A DNA stretch of 64,000 bases from Plasmodium brasilianum (Eukaryota; Apicomplexa; Aconoidasida; Haemosporida; Plasmodiidae). Under the pieces are notes generated by a model. It ran no database searches and had not been told where the DNA came from. It saw only the letters and a list, made by a program, of their open reading frames with translations. Below are positions 42,945 to 53,691 of this stretch, piece after piece (positions within the stretch are counted from its first letter, which is position 1; every line of letters begins with the position of its first letter). The stretch is from assembly GCF_023973825.1 (NCBI RefSeq), contig NC_090124.1, positions 1,146,501 to 1,210,500 of the forward strand, read 5' to 3'. The position numbers were made by a program, and so were the translations under genes.

Positions 42945-44757
42945 TTAATTCTTATTTCTTATTCCGCGATTGCATTTAATTTTATGTAGTATATATTTTA
43001 TGGTTGATAAACTAATGGTCCCGTTTCCTGCATATGAATGATAAAAATGTTCGCTAAAATCGTAGTATTCTTCATTGTTCACAGATTTTTTTCGAATTAT
43101 TAGACTTTTTGAATTCACTGGTTTGCATGGACAAAAAGAGCTCTGAAGAAAAAAATTTAGATAAATAGGTTGCACATGTTTTTATCTTAACATTCTTACA
43201 TAATGCTAACAAGCGGCAAATGCGTTCTCACGGGAAAAATTTATGCGCTCATATATACATCTATATTTCTTTGTACATATATATGAGTATAAATGCTTAT
43301 CTTCGCGCATGCTCATACACAGATATATATGTATGTATTTATGTACTTATATATACATAGATATATACTTTGCAGACTTACCCATTCTTTATCATACGAG
43401 ACCGCGACGTTTAATCTGTGGTCAAGTGCCTCTAAATTTCCGATTAACCAGATGAACAAATTATGCAACTTACATCTATCAGTAAAAGATCCTAAATACC
43501 CAGAATTCTGGAAAAAAAAAAAAAGTAAAATGAGGGCGACAAAATGAAGGGAAAATATTACTATAAGTATAAGACAAATGAGGCATATATGAATCATGCA
43601 AAGGATGTTTAAATAACTTAAATTTTATTTCTTTATGGTGCGTTTTTATCTCTCCCAATGCATTTAAATAAAACTTTTCATTATCATAATCGTTATTATT
43701 ATTATTATTATTATTATTGTTCTTTTCATTTTTATCACAATCGTTATTATTATTATTATTATTATTATTGTTATTTTCATTTTTATTATTATTGTTATTT
43801 TCATTTTTATTATTATTGTTATTTTCATTTTTATTTTCAGTTTTATTTTATTTTTTTGTGTGTATGTGTCTGGACCTCAAAATTTCCTCATTTATTTTCC
43901 TGTGTTAATAATACCTTAGCATAAAAGGATCTATGTATGGCATACCGTTTGGCGGCAATGTCGAGTATCCAATGATATACGAGAAAGAAGGATGCTCCGA
44001 ATACATACCCCATTAATACATCCACTGTGTAATGAAATCTCGATATTGTTATTACAGCATATATACATAAACAATAAAAGAATATAACCACTTTTATATA
44101 AACATTTTTATCATAAAAAAACCAAAAGTATTTCAATATAGTTGTAAAAGCCGTATGCCCAGAAATTACTAAATCAGTACACTCATATACTTGTGATGTA
44201 ATTATTAGATATGCTGCGTGTAAATTTTCAAATAAGCTTTTATTCCTTAATGGTTGACATGTAGATATAGGGCAAGGTAAAGTGGTAACATATATAAATA
44301 TAGATCTTACACAATAAAAACAAGATAACATCAATGTCAATCTAGTAAACATAGTTACTGATAATAAAAAGGGAAAAAACAATCCAAACCTTATCAGAGT
44401 AAAAATTAAAAGAAATAAAATGCATCCATTAATAGTTCTTGTATTCAAGTAAGGAGGTAACTCATTAAATATTTCATGAATTCTATCTTTTAAGGGTGCA
44501 TCTCCCATTGTATAATTACTGTCACTTAGTATTATAAAATAGCATTGCATTAGTACTCCAAATATACCTAATAATAGTGCATAAAATAAACGAATATAAA
44601 AAACTCTATATATTCTTTTTCTTGCTGATGAGTTTTTCACTTGTTTCATTCCTATGTTGTCATTACTCCCTGAGAAATAGTCGTCTAAAAGGTGGGAAAG
44701 TGTATGTACGCGTGTATGCATGTGTTTATGTACTGATGTATGTACGTGGGGATGCAT
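42945..44757 (-). CDS. Sphingomyelin synthase, three-exon copy
   Basis: This is a paralogue of the neighbouring gene. The exons I read are 44757-43915, 43507-43382 and 43142-42945, all in phase 0; together 1167 nt, a 388-residue protein. Exon 1 holds the membrane core: PLKDRIHEIFNELPP, SIFIYVTTLPCPISTC, catalytic CTDLVISGHTAFTT, and RFHYTVDVLMGYVFG. Exon 2 is NSGYLGSFTDRCKLHNLFIW and following. Exon 3 ends with HFYHSYAGNGTISLSTIKYI, aligned with the HIFHAYAGDG tail of the other copy. The His-rich start (MHPHVHTSVHKHMHTRVHT) is encoded by microsatellite-like DNA and may not be translated; a downstream ATG (at MKQVKN) is an alternative start. Intron 1 contains TAT/TTA trinucleotide arrays. A GAACGTTC site lies at 44779-44786, just upstream of the start. 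Confidence 0.9.
43694..43850. repeat. TTA-trinucleotide and 'attttcatttttattattattgtt' arrays in an intron
   Basis: Two (tta)n runs (43694-43718 and 43746-43769) separated by ttcttttcatttttatcacaatcg, followed by three copies of a 24-bp unit ttattttcatttttattattattg. They lie inside intron 1 of the three-exon sphingomyelin synthase gene. Confidence 0.93.
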
Positions 44758-44892
44758 TTTTCCTTTAATTTCAAGATCGAACGTTCCTTATATGCTATAG
44801 CAAAAGAACACACTACTCCTTCACTTTTTCATGAGCACATGTACGAAAAAATAAATACATGTATATTTTTGCTCTCTTTTTTTCAATGTCTT

Positions 44893-45207
44893 TTAATTAC
44901 CCAAATTATCTATTAGATCATCATCTTCTATATCAGATGAGGTATACAGACGATCTTTTATTTTCTCTCCTTTATCTGTAAACGAAGCAATGCGCTTGCA
45001 GTCCTCATCATTTACATCATGAATGTTTGACTTATGGTTGTTAACTTTATCCTTATTAAAGGAATTTTTTACTTCAATTGAAAAATCGATATTTTCGCTT
45101 TTTGGTATGTTTGTATCATTTTCTCCAATGTTAGATGTTTTCTCTGTTTTATTATTTGATGTTCTGTTACTAAATGGAGAGCGTAAATTTTTATTTCTAT
45201 CTGTCAT
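44893..45207 (-). CDS. Small acidic hypothetical protein
   Basis: This 104-residue frame runs from ATG 45207 (MTDRNKNLRSPFSNRT) to the stop at 44893. It is polar and probably disordered, with Ser/Thr/Asn in the first half and an acidic end (SSDIEDDDLIDNLGN). The frame remains open upstream only through poly-pyrimidine translation, so the start is set by the first ATG after the poly-T tract at 45209-45225. The compact acidic C-terminus has conserved-protein character. I do not recognise a family; it could also be the last exon of a longer gene. Confidence 0.5.
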   Translation of the reverse strand: MTDRNKNLRSPFSNRTSNNKTEKTSNIGENDTNIPKSENIDFSIEVKNSFNKDKVNNHKSNIHDVNDEDCKRIASFTDKGEKIKDRLYTSSDIEDDDLIDNLGN

Positions 45208-47578
45208 TTTTTTTTTTTTTTTTTTCAAATTCCCTTTTATGTTATCTTCATATTGTAAAAAAAAAAAAAAAAAAAAAAACTCGTACTGAAGAAAGAGTGT
45301 TTCAAATATAGGAACAGAGAATAGCCAACGGATGTAAAAAATAAGAAAGAAAAAAGTTAGAAGAAAAAAAAAAAAAAAAATATAAAAAAAAATTCGATAA
45401 AAGAAGTAAAAAAGGGGGGAGAAAGAGAGAGACAAAAAAAAAAAAAAAATCAGAACAAAAAAAGTGAGGCCGAAAAAAAAAAAACAAAAAAAGCGAAGCA
45501 ATAAAATAAAATAACATAAAAAGGAGAGGCAAAAAAATAAAAACAAAAACAAAAAATGGTGAAAAAAATTGAACGACATAAGATATGAAGAAGAAAAAAA
45601 GAAAATAATAAAATAAAAAAGAGAGAACAAATTGCAATTTTATAATCCTTATTAAACTTTTGTTGCACACATTTTACATCAACCAAATGTTTATGTTAAG
45701 ATTGGATTATGAAAATGTATGTATAAAAAAATGTGCACACATAGAAATGTTGAAGTTGCCCTTTAAAAATTAATACTACAAAAAAAAAATTCTAATTTTG
45801 GAAAAAAAAAGAAAAAAAAAAAAGAATTACATTCAAATTAAATATATATATATATTTATACATAATTGTTAATTCTAACCTTAATTACATCATTAATATG
45901 GACTTGAATAGTCTTTTTTTTTAAATATAAAGGTAGGAAAAAAAAACAAAAAGAAATAAAAAAAAAAAAATAAAAAGGAAAAAAGAAAAAGCAAAATGGA
46001 AAATAAAAAAAATAAAAAGGAAAAAAGAAAATGCAAAATGGAAAATAAAAAAAATAAAAAGGAAAAAAGAAAAAGCAAAATGGAAAATAAAAAAAGCAAA
46101 ATGGAAAATAAAAAAAGCAAAATGGAAAATAAAAAAAGTAAAATGGAAAATAGAAAAAGCTACCATTAAAAAGAAAAAAAAGCTTTTTTTTTTTTTTATT
46201 CATGTTAGCTTCGAATTTGAACTAGTGTACATGTATAAACTGAAAAATATTAAAGCTTTTGCAATTTAGAACAAATTTAGGAAGACGTTATATTTACTTT
46301 TTATTCTTTTACATTTAATTGTTTCACTTCTTATTTTATCACTTTTTATTTTTTCACATTTTATTTTTTTACCTTTTATTTTTACGTGTATTATTTTTTC
46401 ACATTTTATTTTATTATTTTTTTTCCTTTTTTTTCCCATTTTCCCCATTAAAAGATAAATTAACGAATACTGAAAAAGGCAATTCAAAAAATAAAAATGC
46501 ACGTCGAATACTGTTAAATGAGGAAACAAAACAACATCTCTAATTTTAAGTATTAATTTTTACTTATGTCCCTTCTCCTTTATTGTTCATATGTACATAT
46601 AGGTGATTACTTAGATTACTTACATTATACCCACATACGTAAGCACATACGTACGTGGATAAGGTACCTGAATACGTGCGCAGATAACGTACGTACATGC
46701 GTCAACACATGCGTAAAGACATGCTCACACACATACATAGACATGCACAAACTTGTTCATTTATCTAATGATTTATTTTCCAGTATGATTATTAGCTCTT
46801 CCGTTGAGTAGTTACATTAGCGCGAGGGGAAATATACAGACTAAACCAGCTTACCCATTTTGCTATACACTAATGTAGAAAATAAAAATGTTATTTATGC
46901 AGTATTATTTATACAATTCCGTTTATACAGTACTGTTTGTACAATATTGTTCATACACTTTTACTTTCGAGCTGACAAATGCACTTCCATTTTTTTATTT
47001 TCATGATGTTAGAATGAACATGCATAATGTTATTATACAAAGTTTAATATCTTATTTTTTGGGGGGAGAATACACAAATTATTGTAAAAATAGAAAAAAT
47101 ATGAAAAAATGAAAATAGAAAGAAGTAAAAAGGAAAAGATTATATAATGTAGGAGAATGTAAGCATGTTTGTGTAACTACCACTTCCTAACTTGTTTTCG
47201 TACATTCGTAGTGTGTAACTGTATTTATGTGGTATGTATTATATAAATATATATGGAACTTAGAGAAAAGACTCAGCACTTTAGCGCATATACAAGAGCA
47301 AAATGTAAAACGTGAAAAATATTAACAGTGTCAGGATATTAAAAGAAATGTTTTTCGTTTTCGTCTTTGTCTTCGTTTTCGCTTTTATTTTTTTTCATTT
47401 CCTCTTTCGCTTGTATTTGCGCTGCGTCATTCTGTGAAATGAACCTACTGGATAAATTTTATCCGAATTATCATATATTTTTATGGAGGAGCGAAATAGG
47501 GTATAGCGCTCTAATATTAGCGTTTACCTGAGCCTTCTTTTAGAGTTCTATATATAGCACATTTCATTTCCTTTGTTC
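45208..47578. other. Gene-poor region with purine-rich minisatellites
   Basis: About 2.4 kb. It contains poly-A tracts and A/G-rich arrays: 45258-45280, 45360-45480, and 45955-46160, where units such as aaaatggaaaataaaaaaag repeat many times. 46313-46445 is a 'ttttattttttcaca' array. At 47341-47434 (-) a possible short exon reads NDAAQIQAKEEMKK and following acidic residues to a stop, preceded by acceptor ttcatttcacag. It may be an alternative last exon of the upstream coiled-coil gene, but the phases do not join cleanly. Confidence 0.45.
45955..46165. repeat. A-rich minisatellite (aaaatggaaaataaaaaaag units)
   Basis: Tandem 20-bp units aaaatggaaaataaaaaaag, plus longer 54-bp blocks containing 'aataaaaaggaaaaaagaaaa'. 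The long Phe-rich frames on the minus strand are artefacts of this array. Confidence 0.93.
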
Positions 47579-48958
47579 TTAGGACGCATTTTCTCTTTTT
47601 AAAACATCTAAGTCTTCATTTGAATAATAGTTAAGGTGCATTATAGCTTCGTAATTTTCTCTATTCTTTTCATTCGTATCCTAAAAATAGGAAAAGAATT
47701 ATGAGGAGTTATCTTGTTGTTATATAGTTTCTCAAATTGTGGGAAGTGTATTTCTCGCGCATATTATATTATGCGCTCCTTTGGATTCGTTTATCCGTCT
47801 GTCCGTTTGTTTATTAGTCCATCTATTCGATCATTCTACCACTCGTTTACTTATCTACTCATTTTTTATTTCATTTAATGGTTTGGTTTTATCGTTTAGT
47901 GGTAGTACCATTAAGTCTTCAATTTCCTTTTTCAATATTTCAAATTTTTGAAATTTGAGGCGCAAGGCATTATTCAGTATTTCGTTTTGCTCAGGATCTA
48001 CAGACTCCTTCCACTTGCTTAGCTGAACGAGGCGAAGATATGAATGAAAGAGTTATGAAGCGATAACCAAATAGTGATACAATTGTTTTATAAAATGCAC
48101 ATATAATAAGAGCAAACAGATATTAACTATCAGTGCTTTTAAAATGCTTCTGTCCTGTTTTAGTTTTCTTAAACCTCTAAGTTGTTAATTTCAAGGGTTT
48201 CATTTTTTAATTTTATCTTCGTCTCTAAAAAGTAATTCTAAGAAATAGGAGAAAGAAGATAGCAAAAAGTTGGCTGGAAGTGGTAATGCGCTTTTGGCTT
48301 TGCAGGTGTTTCATGTCGACATATGGTTGTGTATATGCATTCATATGTAAATATATTTATGAATACATGCTTATGTACGTACATACATGCATGTACACAT
48401 ACATAAAGTCACGTCAGTGTAGTTTCCCCTTTTTACCTCTAATAACAACCCCTGCAGGTGCTCGTACAACCTCATTGCATTTTGATTGTAAACATTTTCA
48501 TATTCCGCTGAAATTTTTGACAAGAGCATTTTTTTTATATCTGCTTCTAATTTTAATTCTGTTAGAACTTTTTGTTGCTTCTTTCTTTTTTCTTTTATTC
48601 TTTTCAAATCATTTTTTAGTTTTTCATAATCAGTAGTGTTCTTTTCTAGTAGCATTACATCCTTGTTGAGCATTTCTAATTTTTCTGGAATAAAACAAAA
48701 TGAAATTCACAATAATAGTTAAAATGGAACCCTACTTACATCTACGTATCTGTACATTACAAATTATATTGACCCAATATAATCAAAACAGAACTTGAAC
48801 TTTGTTATATTTATTACTTCTATGAACTTCTATGCTCTTTTTTAGCTCTTCTAAATTTTTTCTCTTAGACAAAAAAATTTTCTTCTTGTTAAGCTTTTCA
48901 TCCTAACACGTTTGATTAGGTTTAAGCGTCAACAGAAAAAAAAGGAAAATGAGAATTA

Positions 48959-48989
<31 letters not shown>

Positions 48990-51080
48990 AAAAAAATTAA
49001 GGAAAAAATTAAGGAAAAAATTAAGGAAAAAATTAAGGAAAAAATAAATGAAAAAATAAAGGAAAAAATAAAGAAAAAAATAAAGAAAAAAATAAAGTAA
49101 AAAATAAGTTTTGGATAAGGATGATAATAAAGATAAAGACCATAATGTCACATTTATGTAACTGTATGGGTGTTAAAATTGAAGGCAGAAAGAAGGTAAC
49201 ACTAGAAAAGCTACATCACCCAAGTATTTGAACTAACTTCTAATTTTTGAATTATCTCCAGTTGGTCATCTAATATTACTGTAAAGTAGCTCTGTATGTT
49301 TAGGACCTTTTCGTTATGTTCTGTAAGAATATTTCTTTTTTTGAAATTTTTTTTTTTTTTTTTTTATTTGTATTTTCCCAGGGATGGATATACACATTTA
49401 TGTATGTATACACATTTAGTTTAAAAAATAAGACGCGATTTATAACTATACTTGATGGTCTCGTTTTTTTTCTTCTGCAAATTAAATATAATCTTTTGTC
49501 TTTTTCTGTCCAATTTCTCCCTTTCCTAAGAATGCATCAAATAGTGGAGGAAACCTTAACAGTTGTCAATTTTTCTTTTTATTTTTCGCTCTTTTTGTAT
49601 TTCATTTGCTCTTGTATACTCCCTTTTGCTATCTTTTTTTCTATTTTTTTTTTCCTTTTTTTGTCAATTTTCTGTTAATTTTTCAAAAGGAGTTTCTTCT
49701 CACCAGGCTAATTTTTTGGGTATAATTTTCCCTTAATTTCTTTAGACTTCTGGTAAACTTTCTATTAATTTCATCTAATATTTGGTTCTTCGACAAAACA
49801 ATAGAATTCAAGTTGTTCAAGTGCTGAATATTCGTGAATGTTGCTAATTTATTATAGTCTTTGTTTGTCTGATGCCTTTTCTTTTCTTCCCTTTAAAAAT
49901 TAACAAACGGTTGGAACATCTTATTTGTAAAAATGCACTTAAAATGTTATTATTATTATTTTTTTTTTTTTTCACTTTTAAATATGCCTATAAGTATGTG
50001 CATTTTTCTAAGTTAAACTATTCGCATTCTTTCTTTCTCTTCTTGTTCTTCTTATGCATATGTTTGTTTGTAAGTCATTTTAAGTAGAAGCAGTTATACT
50101 CGGAGTTCCTGGCATAGGTATGTAATTCTATTTCATTTTTTGTTAAGTTGTTCAGAAACGTTTCATAGCATTTAAGCACATATCTATTTATAATATTATC
50201 AATTTTTCTAGAAGAGAGAAGATTGTGTGACTTATTTTCCTCTAATTCAATTTCTTTATTTTTTAAGTCTAATTTTAGTATCTGAATGGTGTAGGGAACA
50301 CGAAAAAAGTGAAAATGAAGGGAGCAAGTTGAATTCATAGCCTAAAAATGGAATTGCGTTTGCTTGCGCACTTATTTTTACCCTTACGTTTGTAATTTTT
50401 TATTTTATTACTTATTTTTTATTTTATTACTTATTTTTTATTTATTACTTATTTTTTATTTATTACTTATTTTTTATTTATTACTTATTTTTTATTATAT
50501 TATTTATTTTTTATTTTATTATTTATTTTTTATTTTATTATTTATTTTTTTTCATTCCTTTGATCACTTTTCGTTTTACACGTAAGCATATTTAACAAAG
50601 TCAAGCAACGTTTAAAATATTATGATTCATGAATTAGATATGTATAGACGCATTTTAGTTTATGAGTTTTAGGAGAACCTTTATCTCATGATACCCAAGA
50701 AATATACTCCCTTCTATACTTTTAAACTTTGAATTTAGGTCCTCTACATTTTTCTGCTCTTCAGCAATGCTCCCATTTAACTTTTTTAGCTATGTAACAA
50801 GTCCATAATAAAGAGAAACAGAAAAAGAAATAATGATGAAGATGCAGGCGGAAATGCAGATGAAGAAAAAGCTTAAATTAAGGAAAAAAAAAAAAAAAAA
50901 AAGCAATAAAAGCAATAAAAATGCTGCAAAGATGTCTCAAAAATACGCATCTCCACAATTTTTTTATGTACGTTATAACTACAATTTTTTCATTCAGTAA
51001 TTACTCCTACTTACCTCCTTCACCAGTATTTCTTTTTCTGCTTTTTTCTTTGAGCTAATTTTTTTAGTTCCCTTTTTCAT
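47579..51080 (-). CDS. Ten-exon coiled-coil protein, candidate GAS8/DRC4-like axonemal protein
   Basis: Minus-strand exons: 51080-51015, 50789-50679, 50281-50100, 49890-49704, 49320-49238, 48902-48818, 48684-48437, 48237-48175, 48022-47909 and 47680-47579. Together they give about 413 residues, nearly all alpha-helical coiled coil. The layout fits GAS8 (dynein regulatory complex subunit 4, about 480 residues): a lysine-rich start (MKKGTKKISSKKKAEKE), a central KKLRENYTQKISL, then NIQSYFTVILDDQLEIIQKL resembling the 'IKNYYNDIT-NNL-LI-SLKE' block, and LYEHLQGLLLEVNYFLETKI near the position of 'FTAAIQEVQQKTGFKNLVLE'. GAS8 links dyneins in motile axonemes; Plasmodium needs an axoneme only in male gametes. 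All junctions are in phase except exon 4 to exon 5 (49704/49320), which is one base out; one splice site there may differ. Other coiled-coil families remain possible. Confidence 0.6.
48975..49105. repeat. 13-bp A-rich tandem repeat in an intron
   Basis: The unit aaggaaaaaatta grades into aaataaaggaaa over about 130 bp, inside the intron between exons 5 and 6 of the ten-exon coiled-coil gene. Confidence 0.9.
50396..50555. repeat. TTATTACTTATTTTT minisatellite in an intron
   Basis: Units tttattacttattttttat and tttattatttattttttat repeat about eight times inside the second intron of the ten-exon coiled-coil gene. Confidence 0.92.
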
Positions 51081-53691
51081 TTTCGCGCATGCATAAATGT
51101 ATACAGAAAATTATATATGCATATATAAACATATGTGTTTATATATGTATATATATGCATTTATATATATCTTTACAACTTTTACACGATGAGTAACGCC
51201 CGTCCTCCATCTAGTAGACGTGTTTCACGTAGCGATAGTTTGTTATTATTTTTTTTCTCAAGAATTCTACATGTATATGTATATATATATACGTGTCTGT
51301 GTGTGTGTGTGTGTGACAAAATAACGTTGCTCGGTACAATGCGCAAGACTGCACTTTATAGGCTTATCCTTAAAAAAAATAAAATAAAATAAAAAGGAGC
51401 ATCGCTGGATTAAAAGCTGAGATAGTTAATAAAAAGTTTACGATACCATAATACGTTATTATTATATAACTGTTTTGTTATTTCCCTTTTATCCATATTA
51501 ATTTATTTATGTGTTCATCTCTGCTTCACTCGCGCATGTGTGTCTTATACGACATAAAAAAAATTTATAAAAAAAAAAGCGCAAAAAAGAGAATGAAAAA
51601 ACAGATGGACTTTTTTTTCCTTCTAAGTAATTTTATATTTTACTTTTCATTCATGTTCTTTTCCGCATGCTAATAATACATGTGGAGCAAAGAGAAAAAA
51701 CAATATAAGGACTTATCCTCATTTTTTCCAAGATTATGATAATGTATGAAAATGTTAAAAAAAAAAAGTAATATATGAATATAAAGTTCTCAAAAAGATA
51801 ATAAAAATATGAGCTATTATTTTCCCTTTTTTTTTTTTTTTTTTTTCAAAGTTCATATTATATTATTTCGTTTCCGTGTTTGTGAACATTTATCTGGATT
51901 AGTAATCCTTTTCACATTATGAAACACTTCTCTCAGTGCTTTCTTATGCATGAATAAACATATGTAAGTATGTACATATATTCACACATATGTGCCCACA
52001 TATACGCACTTATACAAACTTGTATACGCATATGTAGACATATTTTACCTATTTACTGAGTTTCGGATGAACATGAGCCCCGTACCATGATCAAATGCAA
52101 TTTAGTTTTTTATTAGACAATTTTGGATACCCTTTATTTTTACGTTAAAATATGTGGTTATTTTAATATATTGTTTTTTACTTCATTAAATTATATCATT
52201 TTTCGCTCCATTTGGTTATATTATTTTTTTATTTTATTTTGTTATATTATTTTTGTCCATTTTGTTATATTATTTTTGTCCATTTTGTTATATTATTTTT
52301 TAGTCCATTTGGTTATATTATTTTGTTATATTATTTTTGTCCATTTTGTTCTATTATTTCTTTCTTCCACAAGAGATGGCCAAGGCCGCGCTTAACTGAA
52401 ATATGAACTTTTCATCTTGTCAAGTTAACAAAAATCCCATACATATATAGTATGTATGTGAAGCATGCACGTGTAGAATGCACTTGTAGAATGCATGTGT
52501 AATATGCATGTGTAATATGTATGTGTAATATGTATGTGTAATATGTATGTGTAATATGTATGTACAACAAATGTATGAAGTGCAGTGGTCGTATGGCTCT
52601 CATTTTACGGGGAATTAATAAGTGTCTCTTCATCAGATGAGGGGTGATAAAATAACTACCATACTATACAATATACGCTTACCATTAAACTAACATTATT
52701 AACAATATTTTATACTGTTTTGTTTTTTAGACAAAATGTTATTCCGTGTACATATAATTTATGATGGATATCTATATGTTGAAGGACTTAATTTATCAAC
52801 TGTTCAACACACAGTTGTAGCTTCCCATGGAACTTCAAAATTATTCTTAGTGACTCCAACCATAAAATATGCTCTTTATTATTTTTATATGCTATAGGTC
52901 CTTCCATAATATAACAAATTTTTTTTTTTTTTTTTATTATTTTTTGCTAATATTAGTAATATCACCATTTTAGCTCAAACATGAAGCTCTATTTTCGATT
53001 TTTCATAAACTATTAGAACAACAAAAAAAAAAAAAAAACTGAATAAATTAATAAATAAATAAACAATCAGAACTGATCTTAACCATAAGACACACAAATA
53101 CACATAAAAAAAAAAAAAAAAAAAAAGAGAGAGGCAGCAAATGGTGAGAATGTTATGATACCACGCTCACGTGATAATATATAATAAAAAAAAATAAATA
53201 AATAAATAAATGAGCAGCGGTCCCTTAATTTTAAGCAAGTTATGTTTAATACCTCTCTTTTAATAAAAAAAATAAATAATTTTTAATTCATCTCTTTACA
53301 TGCAATTGCCGAGCTTGTCCATATTTTATTCTATTTTTTTTAAAAACTGTTAGACCCTATATTTATTAATTCTTAAAATTAATAACGAAGTAAAACGTTC
53401 TCTTTTTTTTTTTTTTTTTTTTTTCTCTTCATTTTGTTAAAAAAAATTTATAGTATCACCATTTAACCTTTTAGACATTTCGTAGTTTCACAACTTGAAT
53501 GTGCGAATATTCCCCCATATTAACTTACCAAAAAGACATAATTTTTGACCATCTACGAAAAAGATTGCATCCTCACTAAATAATCAAAAAACTATAATCC
53601 GACTAACTACGTAATAAACAGAAGTAAAATTACTCATACTCTCTTCTTATCGCTGTCTATATCTTTGTTCTTCTTTTATCCTAGTTCTAAG
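51081..53691. promoter_or_regulatory. Divergent intergenic region with repeats and two unexplained segments
   Basis: It lies between the 5' ends of the coiled-coil gene (-) and the mini-exon gene (+). It contains a GC-richer segment at about 51188-51240 (see findings), a 20-bp minisatellite tatattatttttgtccattttgt (52225-52350), a 15-bp array gtgtaatatgtatgt (52470-52565), poly-A/T tracts, and a protein-like 50-codon segment at 52735-52899. No complete gene can be supported. Confidence 0.45.
52225..52350. repeat. TTTTGTCCATTTTGTTATATTA minisatellite
   Basis: About six copies of a 20-23-bp unit 'ttatattatttttgtccattttg', some with 'agtccatttgg' variants. Not coding. Confidence 0.92.

Noticed and set aside
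45302..46203. Long Phe-rich minus-strand frames suggesting membrane proteins
   Set aside because: Caused by A/G-rich minisatellites and poly-A tracts.
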